IMG/VR virus record: IMGVR_UViG_3300041411_000172
Coordinates: 1-54,279 of that record
DNA: 54,279 nt
Source of the DNA: a virus
Reading direction: 5' to 3' (one strand)
A program made the translations under genes and the position numbers. The first letter of the stretch is position 1; each line of letters opens with the position of its first letter. A model generated the notes under the pieces. It did not search any database. It was given only the letters and a program-made list of their open reading frames with translations, and was not told the origin of the DNA. Shown one piece after another: positions 37,653-47,600 of the stretch.

Positions 37653-40634
37653 ATGACTTCTATTGCTGAACTCGGCATCAAGGTCGACTCGACCGATGCT
37701 GCGCAGGCGAGCTCCGACCTCGACAAACTCACCGCGGCGGGTGGCCGGGCGGAGAAGGCTGCCGAACGCGTTGCCAAGGGCGCCGACAAAGCTTCGGTCT
37801 CGATCAAGAAGCAGAAGGAAGAACTTTCTGACCTGCTGGGCGAGATCGACCCGACTGTCAAAGCCCTGGGACGACTGGACGAGCTCGAAACCAAGCTGGC
37901 GAAGCAGAAGAAGCTCGGCGCGCTGGATGCTTCGACCTTCAGCGAGTACCAGGCAAAGATCGATCAGTCCCGGACGAACCTGGGCCGATTCGATGATTCG
38001 CTGACCCGCACGGGCAACACCGCTAAGCAAACAGCAAACGCGTTGCGCGGCGTGCCCGCTCAGTTCACGGACATCGCTGTTTCATTGCAAGGCGGACAGG
38101 CTCCACTGACTGTGCTGCTCCAGCAGGGCGGGCAGTTGAAGGATATGTTCGGCGGTATCGGGCCGGCGGCGCGCGCCATGGGCGGCTACATCCTGGGCTT
38201 GGTCAATCCGTTTACTGTCGCGGCAGCCGCTGCAGCAGCGCTCGGCCTGGCCTACTACAAGGGCAGCCAGGAGGCTGACGAATACAACAAGGCGATCATC
38301 TTCACTGGAAACTCGGCAGGCACCAGCGCAAACCAGTTACGCTCGATGGCCGACCAGGTATCGGCTACCGTTGGCACCACTGGTGCGGCGGCTGAGGTTC
38401 TGGCGAAGTTGGCCGGCAACGGAAAGATCGCAAGCAGCAGTTTCGAGGAAATTACCGAAGCTGCGCTGGAATGGGAAAAGGCGACAGGTCGCGCTATCGA
38501 CGATACCGTTGCTGAGTTCGCGAAGATCGCGAAAGACCCGGTGGCTGCCGCCAAAGAGCTGAACGACCAGTACAACTTCCTCACCACCTCGGTCTATTCG
38601 CAGATCGTGGCCCTGAAGGAGCAGGGAGACACCATTGGCGCGGCCAATCTCCTGACCGATACCTACGCCGAGACGATCCGGTCCCGGACTGGCGAGGTCA
38701 CTGCCAACCTTGGATTGATCGAGGGAGCCTGGCGCAAGATCAAATCCGCCGCATCCGAGGCAATTGACGCAACCCTGGATGTTGGCCGGACCCAATCGAT
38801 CGACAGCCAGATCGCGAATCTTGAAAAGATCGTCGCAGGGCGCAGAACCGGCGTCCTGGCGCAGCTATTCCCTGATGACTTGGGCGCTGGCAGCCAATCT
38901 ACCAAATTCATCGAAAGCCAGATCGCGGCACTGAAGCGTGAAAAGGCGCAGATCGACGCGAACAGCAAGGCTCAGGGTGACCGGGCGAAGATTGACCGAG
39001 ACGGCATCGACGCCAGTATCCGCCTGAAAGCTATCAGCGATTCCAACCTCACCAACGAGGAGAAGCGCAACAAGCTGATAAAGGAGTACAAGCGGGACGT
39101 CGAGGCGCTGCGCAAGGCCAATCCGAATGACCCGCTGGTCCAGGAAGCGGTCGTCACGAAGACGATTCAGAACATCCGGGACAAGAACAAAGACCCCAAG
39201 GCAGCGACTACCGCTGTCAACCTGACCGAGTTCAACGACTCGAAGAACCAGCTTTCGCTGATCCTCGGTGAGTACAAGAACGCCCAGAAGCAACTGGAGG
39301 CGGCTCAAAAGGCCGGCCTGGTCTCCCAAGAAGATTACCTGCTCAAACGGCAAGCCTTGATCGGCAATGAGCGGGATGAGGTCACGGCTGCTTACCAGGC
39401 AGAGATCGCAGCCCTCGAAGCATCCAAGGGCAAGGCCAGCACCTCAGCGGCCCAGCGCATTCAGTTGGACCAGAAGATCTCCGACGCCAGAACCAACATG
39501 GTCAAGGCGCAGAAAGAGGCCGATAGCGAACTCGAAGTCATCGCCACCAACGAGCAGGGAAGACTCGCCAAGCAGGCCCAGGCCATCAAGAGCTACACCG
39601 ATGCCCTGGACCAGCAGAACGTCGCCCTGCGCCGTGCTGGCAGCCGTGCAGCGGACGGTGTGGGCCGTGGTGACCGGGAGAACGCCATCAACGGCGAACT
39701 CAACGGCATTGCCGACCGAGCCAACCAGCAGCGCCTGGACCTGGCGCGCGACAAGGCGGACAAGTCGCGCAACATGAGCGCCGAGGAATACCAAGCCAAG
39801 CTGGACGCCATCAACAAAAGCGAGAAGGACCTGAGCGAAACAGTGCTCAGCAACTACGAGCAGATGTCTGAGGCGCAAAGCGACTGGCGCAAGGGTGCAA
39901 CCTCTGCATTCAGCAATTACCTGGAAAGCGCGCGCAACGTCGCCGGACAGACGCGGGACCTGTTCACCAACGCCTTCAGCTCCATGGAGGATTCGATCGT
40001 CAACTTCGCCATTACAGGCAAGGGTTCTTTCGGGGATTTCACCAAGTCGGTTCTGGCTGACATGGCGCGAATTGCGACAAGGACCGCGGCATCCGAAGGG
40101 CTCAGTGCTCTGTTCGGTCTGGCTGCCTCGGCTGCCGGGTCCTACTTTGGCAGTGGCGCTTCATCTGCTGGGTCAACCCAGGCCGGTTACTCCGGTGACC
40201 TCTCAGGCTTCACCCCTGGCAGCATTCAGGCCAAGGGCGGCGCCTGGTCGGGCGGCGTGCAGATGTTTGCCAATGGCGGCGCCTTTACCAACTCCATCGT
40301 CAGCAAGCCGACAGCGTTCGGCATGGCCGGCGGAGGTATTGGCGTGATGGGGGAGGCGGGAGAGGAGGCGATCATGCCGCTGACCCGCACGGCTGGAGGT
40401 CAGTTGGGTGTCCGGGCAATCAGTGGTGGCGGTAGTGGCGGCGGGAACGTTTACAACTTCCCCGTGGCAGTTTCCGTACAGACCGCCGGTGACGGCGGCG
40501 CGACAACCGCGGAAGACACCACGCAACTGGGCAAGGGCATCCAGCAGGCAGCCAAGGTCGAAGCCGAAACGGCTATTTCCAGGGGATTGCAGCCGGGCGG
40601 CGCCATCTGGCGCGTTATCAACGGGAGGGGCTGA
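37653..40634 (+). CDS. tail tape measure protein (lambda H-like)
   Basis: A 993-aa protein that sets tail length. The N-terminal 250 residues are the tape-measure domain (LGIKVDSTDAAQASSDLDKL; NALRGVPAQFTDIAVSLQGGQAPLTVLLQQGGQLKDM), then a long alpha-helical coiled region, a hydrophobic Gly/Ala stretch near 840-870 and a C-terminal EAGEEAIMPLTR motif typical of lambda-like tape measures. Length implies a tail of roughly 150 nm. Confidence 0.96.
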   Translation: MTSIAELGIKVDSTDAAQASSDLDKLTAAGGRAEKAAERVAKGADKASVSIKKQKEELSDLLGEIDPTVKALGRLDELETKLAKQKKLGALDASTFSEYQAKIDQSRTNLGRFDDSLTRTGNTAKQTANALRGVPAQFTDIAVSLQGGQAPLTVLLQQGGQLKDMFGGIGPAARAMGGYILGLVNPFTVAAAAAAALGLAYYKGSQEADEYNKAIIFTGNSAGTSANQLRSMADQVSATVGTTGAAAEVLAKLAGNGKIASSSFEEITEAALEWEKATGRAIDDTVAEFAKIAKDPVAAAKELNDQYNFLTTSVYSQIVALKEQGDTIGAANLLTDTYAETIRSRTGEVTANLGLIEGAWRKIKSAASEAIDATLDVGRTQSIDSQIANLEKIVAGRRTGVLAQLFPDDLGAGSQSTKFIESQIAALKREKAQIDANSKAQGDRAKIDRDGIDASIRLKAISDSNLTNEEKRNKLIKEYKRDVEALRKANPNDPLVQEAVVTKTIQNIRDKNKDPKAATTAVNLTEFNDSKNQLSLILGEYKNAQKQLEAAQKAGLVSQEDYLLKRQALIGNERDEVTAAYQAEIAALEASKGKASTSAAQRIQLDQKISDARTNMVKAQKEADSELEVIATNEQGRLAKQAQAIKSYTDALDQQNVALRRAGSRAADGVGRGDRENAINGELNGIADRANQQRLDLARDKADKSRNMSAEEYQAKLDAINKSEKDLSETVLSNYEQMSEAQSDWRKGATSAFSNYLESARNVAGQTRDLFTNAFSSMEDSIVNFAITGKGSFGDFTKSVLADMARIATRTAASEGLSALFGLAASAAGSYFGSGASSAGSTQAGYSGDLSGFTPGSIQAKGGAWSGGVQMFANGGAFTNSIVSKPTAFGMAGGGIGVMGEAGEEAIMPLTRTAGGQLGVRAISGGGSGGGNVYNFPVAVSVQTAGDGGATTAEDTTQLGKGIQQAAKVEAETAISRGLQPGGAIWRVINGRG

Positions 40635-40972
40635 TGGCTATCGAAACATTCACCTGGCCCACCCAGCACGGAGATGCACCCGAGATCACCTATCGGGTGC
40701 GCACCTCAAGGTTCGGAGAAGGGTACAAGCAAACCGCCGGCGATGGGCCGAACAACAAGGAAGACTCCTACCCGATCACTTACACGGGCCCGCGGGCTAG
40801 CGTGAAGCAGATCATGGACTTTTTCGACCGGCACGCCGGCGAGAAGGCATTCCTGTGGACCACGCCGATGGGCCAGTTGGGTCTGTTCACCTGCATCAAT
40901 CCGGTCCCAACCCCCGTTGGGGGCGGGGTCTTCAAGCTAACGGCCACGTTCGAACGGGCCTTCCATCCATAA
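40634..40972 (+). CDS. minor tail protein M
   Basis: A 112-aa protein like lambda gpM: MAIETFTWPTQHGDAPEITYRV, RFGEGYKQTAGDGPN, FFDRHAGEKAFLWTTPMGQ, LTATFERAF. It caps the baseplate side of the tail. The start shares a base with the tape measure stop. Confidence 0.93.
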   Translation: MAIETFTWPTQHGDAPEITYRVRTSRFGEGYKQTAGDGPNNKEDSYPITYTGPRASVKQIMDFFDRHAGEKAFLWTTPMGQLGLFTCINPVPTPVGGGVFKLTATFERAFHP

Positions 40973-40981
40973 GGGGCAATC

Positions 40982-41731
40982 ATGCCGCTGATCAGTGACA
41001 TCCAGGTTCTCGAACCTGGCAGCGAAGTGCTGCTCTTTGAATTGGACGGCTCCGACTATGGTGCGGACGTGCTGCGCTTCCATGGGCACGCGATTCCGCA
41101 TACCGAGGCCGAGCTGATCGCCGCCGGCGCCGCGGCCGATGAACTGCCGGCGAAGCCGATCTACTGGCAGGGCAACGAGTACAGCGCTTGGCCGATGCAG
41201 ATCGATGGCATCGAATCCAACGGTGACGGCACGGCGGTTCGCCCAACGCTGTCGGTGGGCAACGTCAATGGCCGGATCACAGCCTTGTGCCTGGCTTTCG
41301 ACGACCTGCTCGAGTTCAAGCTGACCATGCGGCACACGCTGGGCAGGTACCTCGACGCGGCAAACTTTCCGTCGGGCAATCCCTCGGCAGACCCAACCCA
41401 GGAGACTATCGAGGTCTGGTATATCGACCAGAAGACGAACGAGGACGGGGAGACGGTAACCTGGGAACTTGCCAGCCCGGGCGACGTGGGCGGGGAGTCC
41501 ATTGGGCGCCAGGCCACGACGCTGTGCCACTGGTGTCTCACCGGCGGTTACCGTGGGCCGAACTGCGGTTACACCGGGCCCTACGTGACGAAGGACGGGG
41601 TTGTCACCGATAACCCTGAACTGGACGAATGCGATGCCACGCTGGGTCGTGGATGCATTCCGCGCTTTGGCGAAGGAAACCCGTTGCCATTTGGCGGGTT
41701 CCCTGCCGTTTCCCTGATCGCCCGGAGCTGA
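40982..41731 (+). CDS. minor tail protein L, iron-sulfur type
   Basis: A 249-aa protein like lambda gpL, which carries a C-terminal Fe-S cluster. The needed cysteines are seen in LCHWCLTGGYRGPNCGYTG and DECDATLGRGCIPRFG. N-terminal EVLLFELDGSDYGADVLRFHG and TLSVGNVNGRITALC are typical. It follows gpM by 9 bp. Confidence 0.93.
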   Translation: MPLISDIQVLEPGSEVLLFELDGSDYGADVLRFHGHAIPHTEAELIAAGAAADELPAKPIYWQGNEYSAWPMQIDGIESNGDGTAVRPTLSVGNVNGRITALCLAFDDLLEFKLTMRHTLGRYLDAANFPSGNPSADPTQETIEVWYIDQKTNEDGETVTWELASPGDVGGESIGRQATTLCHWCLTGGYRGPNCGYTGPYVTKDGVVTDNPELDECDATLGRGCIPRFGEGNPLPFGGFPAVSLIARS

Positions 41732-41733
41732 CC

Positions 41734-42489
41734 ATGCGCAAACACATTTTGAGCGCGATCCAGGAGCACGCGGCGACCGAGTACCCGAAAGAGTGCTGTG
41801 GGCTACTGCTGGCCCTGGGGCGGAAGCAGCAGTACTTTCCATGTAAGAACATCGCGACCGAGCCGAACGAGGAGTTCAGTATCGATCCGGAGGAATACGC
41901 CGCGGCTGAAGACCTGGGCGAGATCATCGGCATCGTTCATTCGCACCCGGACGCCACCAGCCGGCCGTCGCCGCGCGACCTGGCGATGTGCGAAGCCACG
42001 GCCATGCCCTGGCACATACTGAGCTGGCCGGAGGGCGACTTGCGGACGGTGGTACCCACCGGTGAGACGCCGCTGCTGAAGCGCCCGTTCGTCCACGGCG
42101 CCTGGGACTGCTGGCAGGTTTGCGCCGACTGGTACAAGCGCGAGTGGGGGCTTGAGTTCGAAGCCTTCAAGCGTGCCGACGGCTGGTGGGAGAGCAAAGA
42201 CAGCACCAGCCTGTACGAGGCGAACTACGAGGCGGCCGGCTTCTACCGGGTCAACCAGCCGCAGCGAGGCGACATGATCGTGATGGAAGTTGGGCGGACG
42301 GTTCACCCGAACCACGCCGGGATTTTCCTCGGTGCCGACCCGGCGCTGCTCGGTGAGGATTCCGAGACATTCGGCCCCGGGCCGTTCCTGCTGCACCACC
42401 TATATGGCCGCCCGTCGGAAATCATTGTGTTCGGCGGGCCATGGCTGGATCGAACGCGACTTGTTCTCAGGCATAAACAGGCGCAGTAG
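41734..42489 (+). CDS. tail tip protein K, JAMM plus NlpC/P60 peptidase
   Basis: A 251-aa two-domain protein like lambda gpK. The JAB/MPN metal site is E20 with H69-S-H71 and D82 (IVHSHPDATSRPSPRD); the NlpC/P60 domain has the nucleophile Cys126 in GAWDCWQVC and the His in VHPNHAGIF. It probably helps local peptidoglycan opening or tail maturation. Start MRKHILSAIQ is 2 bp after the L stop. Confidence 0.94.
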   Translation: MRKHILSAIQEHAATEYPKECCGLLLALGRKQQYFPCKNIATEPNEEFSIDPEEYAAAEDLGEIIGIVHSHPDATSRPSPRDLAMCEATAMPWHILSWPEGDLRTVVPTGETPLLKRPFVHGAWDCWQVCADWYKREWGLEFEAFKRADGWWESKDSTSLYEANYEAAGFYRVNQPQRGDMIVMEVGRTVHPNHAGIFLGADPALLGEDSETFGPGPFLLHHLYGRPSEIIVFGGPWLDRTRLVLRHKQAQ

Positions 42490-42576
42490 GCCGCAGGCGG
42501 ACGACCGAATACCCAGTCATTTGACTGAAATCAATTCAACCTATCGTGTTGATAGCCGATACGCTTCATGAACCAG

Positions 42577-42604
42577 TTGTTTGTGTGGCCGTCTGATCTA
42601 TAGT
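42577..42604 (+). promoter_or_regulatory. possible moron promoter
   Basis: TTGTTT, 16-bp spacer, TATAGT. The expected start point falls at the edge of the inverted element at 42615, so that element could act as an operator for this promoter. Confidence 0.5.
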
Positions 42605-42614
42605 CACCGTACGA

Positions 42615-42649
42615 GCGACACGCAATCGTTAGTAATGGTTTTGTGTCGC
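42615..42649. repeat. dispersed inverted element, copy 4
   Basis: GCGACACG and TGTGTCGC arms (7 of 8 complementary) with a 35-bp total span, the same span as the other three copies to within 1 bp. Confidence 0.75.
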
Positions 42650-42730
42650 GGATTTCTGTTGACATGGACATCAACGAAGAGATAATCGCGCTCCGGCGAA
42701 CCCTTCGCCAGGGTTTCAATAAAGGAATTT

Positions 42731-43234
42731 ATGATGAATTCGGCAAACCATCACCATTTAGCGGATGCGCTTTTTGCAGCGGAGCTGATGGGTGTTGGCG
42801 CTGTTCGTACTCTTGACCTGTTAAGAGATATTGACGGCACAATTGAAGCCATCTCCCATCAATGCCGGCTTCTCAACGCAGCCGCGACTGCTTTTCTTGG
42901 AGTCAAAGAATCCATTGCTTCTGGAGAGGCCTCAAAGCTGATTCCAGAAGAGAACGTGGTCCCTGTTCTGGAAAAGCTGCAAGAAAGCCTGGTTAAATCC
43001 TACGCGGAATCCAAGGCAAAAATGCAGTGCGCCATCAACGATACACGTCTCAGTGATGAAGACGGTGTTGTGGATGCGTATGCGAATTTGCTTAAAGAAC
43101 TGACTTCGCTGAATGCGCTGACCGAGGATCTCCGCTGGAGCATTCTGGAGAGTAATGCGGATAAAGAGATCGCTCACACCCCAGCGGTTATGAGTGATCC
43201 AGCCGAAATCGACAAATTCCTCGACGATCTGTGA
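42731..43234 (+). CDS. helical partner of a RelE/ParE-like toxin
   Basis: A 167-aa, mainly helical acidic protein (LADALFAAELMGVGAVRTL ... PVLEKLQESLVKSYAESKAKM) ending in AEIDKFLDDL. AAAGGA precedes the ATG. It overlaps the toxin-like gene by 4 bp (GTGA) and precedes it, as antitoxins do, although it is longer than usual antitoxins and no DNA-binding domain is evident. It lies in a more AT-rich moron block between tail genes K and I. Confidence 0.65.
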   Translation: MMNSANHHHLADALFAAELMGVGAVRTLDLLRDIDGTIEAISHQCRLLNAAATAFLGVKESIASGEASKLIPEENVVPVLEKLQESLVKSYAESKAKMQCAINDTRLSDEDGVVDAYANLLKELTSLNALTEDLRWSILESNADKEIAHTPAVMSDPAEIDKFLDDL

Positions 43235-43521
43235 GGCTGGAGATTGCGGCCATCGACATGGGCCGGAAGTCGTTTAAGAACTCCTACAAGGCGCTTCCGG
43301 AGGACGTAAAGAGCGCTTTTAAGGAAGCGTATCGGCTGCTCCTGCAAGACCCTCAGCCCAAAAAGCTGCGCCTGGAAAAGCTGTCTGGCTATAAAAGGCC
43401 GGGTATTTATACGATTCATATCACTGCGAATCACAGCCATAAGCTCAGCTTTGAGTTGATTGGTACCGTAGCGGAGTTGAGGCGTATAGGTACACATAAA
43501 GAAATCGACAGAACCCCTTAA
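43231..43521 (+). CDS. RelE/ParE-superfamily toxin-like protein
   Basis: A 96-aa basic protein from a GTG overlapping the previous stop; an internal ATG (43258) would give 87 aa. The order helix-helix-strands fits RelE/ParE: FKEAYRLLLQDPQPKKLRLEKLSGYK, then GIYTIHITANHSHKLSFELIG and VAELRRIGTHKEI. Such toxins cleave ribosome-bound mRNA or inhibit gyrase; which one cannot be told from sequence. Confidence 0.68.
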   Translation: MRLEIAAIDMGRKSFKNSYKALPEDVKSAFKEAYRLLLQDPQPKKLRLEKLSGYKRPGIYTIHITANHSHKLSFELIGTVAELRRIGTHKEIDRTP

Positions 43522-43522
43522 T

Positions 43523-43550
43523 AGCCCAGCCCACCCGCTGGGCTTTTTCA
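43523..43550 (+). terminator. intrinsic terminator after the toxin-like gene
   Basis: AGCCCAGC / GCTGGGCT hairpin with six-base loop and TTTTT. It closes the toxin-antitoxin-like unit. Confidence 0.88.
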
Positions 43551-43590
43551 TTTCTGATATCTTGTGGCCATCTTCCACAGGAGTGACCCC

Positions 43591-43935
43591 ATGAGATTGT
43601 TCGTAGGTGCGGTAGCTGTTGCTTTGCTGGCGGGGTGTGTTTCCCCAGGCGACCTGGAGTCAAAGGATCCAAGCATTTCAGCCAGCACAGCGAAGGACCC
43701 GAAGCGTTATGCGCTTTGCGTCCTCCCGAGATGGCAGGACGCGCGCAGCGACGTGACCATGTCCGAGACGGAGTATGGCTACCGGCTCATCGCAGCGACC
43801 AACAACATGACCGACGAATTGCTGAGCATCCGCAAGACGTCTAAGGGCAGCGCTGTAAAGCTGTACCAGCGTATGGCCTGGGCTCCAGGTTATGGGCGAA
43901 GCGATATGGAGCAGGCGGTGAGAAGCTGCCTGTAA
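43591..43935 (+). CDS. phage-encoded lipoprotein
   Basis: A 114-aa protein with a signal peptide MRLFVGAVAVALLAGC; LLAGC is a lipobox, so the mature protein would be lipidated at Cys16. The remaining 98 residues are soluble and have further Cys residues (RYALCVLP; AVRSCL). Lipoproteins of this size from tail-region morons are known to block receptors (superinfection exclusion); that role is inferred. AGGAG precedes the ATG. Confidence 0.78.
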   Translation: MRLFVGAVAVALLAGCVSPGDLESKDPSISASTAKDPKRYALCVLPRWQDARSDVTMSETEYGYRLIAATNNMTDELLSIRKTSKGSAVKLYQRMAWAPGYGRSDMEQAVRSCL

Positions 43936-43955
43936 ATCGAAACGAAGTACACAAG

Positions 43956-43976
43956 GCCGCCTCCGGGCGGCTTTTT
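43956..43976 (+). terminator. intrinsic terminator after the lipoprotein gene
   Basis: GCCGCC / GGCGGC hairpin with a TCCG loop, followed by five T. Confidence 0.9.
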
Positions 43977-43993
43977 CATGCCCGGAGAAAACC

Positions 43994-44584
43994 ATGTCAG
44001 CAATCACTTCCAGCCATCAAACAATGACCACCATCCTGTTGTCAGGTCCGCTCATCAAGTTGTTTGGCAGGGTCCACCGGCGCGAACTCGGCAGTAAATC
44101 GGTAGGAGAGGCGTTCAAAGCGCTGAAATGCACAATCGAAGGCTTCGAGACGGCCATCAAGGATCTGGAGCGGAGAGGCATGCGGTTTGCCATTTTCCGC
44201 AATCGGAAGAACGTGGCCGAGAAGGAGTTCGCGCTGGGCGGTACCGAAGAAATCAGGATTGTCCCTGTGATTTCTGGCAGCAAGCGCGCTGGACTTCTAC
44301 AGACCATCATCGGCGCCGTATTAATTGCCGCGTCGTTTATCCCTGGCTTCCAGGCGCTGGCGCCAGTGGGTATTGCTCTCGTCGCCGGCGGTGTAATCCA
44401 GATGCTCAGCCCCCAGGCCTCGGGCCTCAAGCAAAGCGCATCACCTGACAACGCACCGTCCTACGCCTTCGGCAGTGCCAAGAACACCACGGCCAGCGGC
44501 AACCCCGTCCCGATCTGCATCGGCGAACGCCGCTGGGGCGGGATGATCATTTCCGCGTCCATCTACGCCGAAGACAAACAGTAA
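43994..44584 (+). CDS. tail assembly protein I
   Basis: A 196-aa protein like lambda gpI: an N-terminal ubiquitin-like part (ILLSGPLIKLFGRVHRREL ... KALKCTIEGFETAIKDLERRG), a hydrophobic glycine-rich segment (LQTIIGAVLIAASFIPGFQAL) and a C-terminal loop domain NPVPICIGERRWGG. It works with K and J at the tail tip. Confidence 0.93.
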   Translation: MSAITSSHQTMTTILLSGPLIKLFGRVHRRELGSKSVGEAFKALKCTIEGFETAIKDLERRGMRFAIFRNRKNVAEKEFALGGTEEIRIVPVISGSKRAGLLQTIIGAVLIAASFIPGFQALAPVGIALVAGGVIQMLSPQASGLKQSASPDNAPSYAFGSAKNTTASGNPVPICIGERRWGGMIISASIYAEDKQ

Positions 44585-44603
44585 CGATATCGCAGCAAGC
44601 AGG

Positions 44604-44625
44604 CCGCCCATGAGGCGGTTTTTTT
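44604..44625 (+). terminator. intrinsic terminator before the J-like gene
   Basis: CCGCC / GGCGG hairpin with a five-base loop followed by seven T. Confidence 0.8.
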
Positions 44626-44641
44626 ACGCCTGGAGGAATGT

Positions 44642-47600
44642 ATGGGCGCAGCACGCAAGATCGATATTCACGGCGCGAAAGGCGGAGACAAGAAGCCTAA
44701 GTCCCCGACCGAGGCCAGCGACAACCTGCGCTCCACGAACATTGCCAAGCTGTTGATCGCGGTGGGCGAGGGCGAGTTTGAGGAGGCTCCCACTGCAGCC
44801 AACATCTTTCTCGACAACACGCCAATCAACGATGCCAGCGGCAACGTCAACTTCCCGAACGTGAAGTGGGAGTGGCGCTCCGGGTCTGTCGATCAGACCT
44901 ATATCCCTGGCATTCCATCAGTCGAGAACGAGACATCGCTGAACATCGAGCTGCGCAGTGATGCGCCATGGGTCCGCTCGGTCACCAACACCCAGCTCTC
45001 GGCCGTGCGCGTCCGCTTTGCCTGGCCAGCGCTCCAGCGCCAGGACGATCAAGGCAACATTGGCGGCTACCGGATCGAGTACGCCATCGACGTGGCTACC
45101 GACGGCGGTGCCTATCAGCAAGTTCTGACCGATGCTGTGGATGGCAAGACCACCACCCGTTACGAGCGCTCCAAGCGTGTTGACCTGCCCGAGGCAACCA
45201 CCGGCTGGCAGATCCGTGTCCGCCGCATTACGCCGAACCAGAATAGCAACAAGATCGCAGACACCATGCTGATCGCCGGCTTCACTGAGGTGATCGACGC
45301 TAAGCTGCGTTACCCAAACACGGCGCTGCTGTACATCGAGTTCGACGCCGAGCAGTTCACCAACATTCCGGCTGTCACCGTGAAGTGCAAGGCCCGGAAA
45401 TGGCAGGTCCCAAGCAACTACGACCCGATCAGCCGCACCTACGCCGGTACCTGGGACGGCAGCATGAAGCTGGCCTGGACCAATAACCCGGCCTGGATCA
45501 CCTATGGCGTTTGCACCGAGGACCGTTTCGGCCTGGGCAAGCGCATCAAGTCTTTTATGGTCGACAAGTGGGAGCTGTACCGAATCGCTCAGTACTGCGA
45601 CCAGTTGGTTCCGAATGGCCTGGGCGGTACCGAGCCGCGCTTCTTGTGTGACATGAACCTGCAAGGCAAGGCCGACGCGTGGACGCTGCTGCGGGACATC
45701 TCCGGCATCTATCGCGGGATGACCTACTGGGCCCAGGGCCAACTGATCATGCAGGCCGACATGCCGCGCGCCCAGGACTTCGACTATGTCTTCACCCGGG
45801 CAAACGTCATCGAGGGGAAGTTCTCGTATGGCAGCGCGTCGGCGAAGACCCGGTACACCCGCGCCCTGGTCAGCTACGACAATCCGGCGAACAACTACGA
45901 CACTGATGTCATTCCGTTTTCGGACCTGGACCTCCAGCGCCGCTATGGTGACCGGCCAACCGAGTTGAGCGCCATTGGCTGCACGCGCGCATCCGAGGCT
46001 CAGCGGCGGGGCAAGTGGGCGATCCTGAGCAACAACCTGGATCGCACCGTCACCTTCAAGACCGGGATGGAAGGCGTAATCCCGCTCCCAGGTCACATCA
46101 TCCCGGTGGCGGACTCGCTGCTGGCCGGGCGGGAGATCGGCGGGCGTATTTCTGCCGTTGCTGGCCGAGTTGTAACCCTGGACCGCGACACCCTGGCAAA
46201 GGCGGGCGACCGACTGATCATCAACCTGCCCGGAGGTCGAGCCGAAGGACGTACTGTGCAGAGTGTTGCCGGCCGAGCCGTGACCGTTACCGTCGCCTAC
46301 AGCGAGGCACCGCGGCCGCAGCTTCAGTGGGCGCTCGATGCGGATGACCTGGCGATTCCGCTCTACCGCGTGCTGCGGACCAAGCGCACCACCGAGGGCG
46401 ACTTTGAAATCAGTGCTCTGCAGTACGAGCCGAGCAAGTTTGCGCACATCGACACCGGCGCACGCCTTGAGGACCGGCCAATCAGCGTGATCCCTATCAC
46501 CGTGGTTCCGGCGCCTGCGAGTGTCACAGTTACCTCGGTCTCCTCTGTTGTTCAGGGGTTGGCGGTGGCCACCATGACAATCAGTTGGCCGGCGGTGGAA
46601 GGGGCAGTGGCCTATGACATTGAGTGGCGCAAAGACAGCGGGAACTGGATCAAGGTGCAGCGCACCGGCTCGACCAACGTAGACGTGGTTGGCATCTATG
46701 CGGGCGCTTACGTTGCCCGGGTCCGTGCTGTGAGTGCATTCGATATCTCGTCGATCTGGCGCAACTCTGTCCTGACCAACCTCAGGGGTAAGGAGGGCCT
46801 TCCGCCAGCGGTGTCGTTCTTGACGGCAACGCCGCTGCTGTTCGGGATATATCTCAAATGGGGCTTCCCCGAGGGATCAAGCGACACCCAGCGCACGGAG
46901 ATTTGGTACGGCCCAACTACCGATCAGGAGGCATCGACCAAGCTCACCGACCTGGCATACCCGCAAAGCGACTTTTCCCTGCTGGGCCTGGCCGCCGGGG
47001 TGACGTTCTATTTCTGGGCGCGCCTGGTGGATCGGATCGGCAACATCGGACCATGGTATCCGGCTGGGATTGGGGTTCAGGGGCAGTCGAGCTCGGAGGC
47101 GGGGCCGATCCTGGACATGATCGCCGGTCAAATCGGTGAAACAGAACTTGGCCAGGACATCCTGGACGAGATCAATAAAATTCCGGGCCTTCAGGATCAG
47201 ATCGATGCGCTTGATGGGTTGTCGGCCTACAAGCCGAATGAAGTGTATGAGCCAGGGGAAATGGTTGTCGGAGATGGCCGCATCTATCAGGCGAAAGTCC
47301 AGGTTCCGATCGAGACGCCACCACCGAACACCGCCTACTGGATTGATGTCGGCCAGTCGGTCGAGACGGCAAACGGCCTGGCGCAGCAGGTGGCCACTAA
47401 CACCGCTGACATCACCGAAATTGACGGGGTTGTCACAGCTCAGGCCACGGCCTTCCAAGCTCTGAGGGCTTCCTACCGTGATGATAACGGAGAGGGTGAG
47501 CTCGCAGATGCGCTTAAGGGATGGACCAGCACCGCGGCGATTGCTTCGGAAAGCAGTGTTCGGGCTTCTGAAAATGAAGCCATGGCTCGTCGGGTGACCA

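Larger units (their letters stand above)
42490..42730. other. 241-bp moron boundary
   Basis: This gap between tail gene K and the moron block holds a promoter-like sequence at 42577-42604 and the fourth copy of the dispersed inverted element at 42615-42649. No gene is convincing. Confidence 0.55.

Noticed and set aside
44918-46447. 509-codon leftward frame opposite the J-like gene
   Set aside because: Shadow frame with repetitive Val/Gly/Arg content and no start signal.
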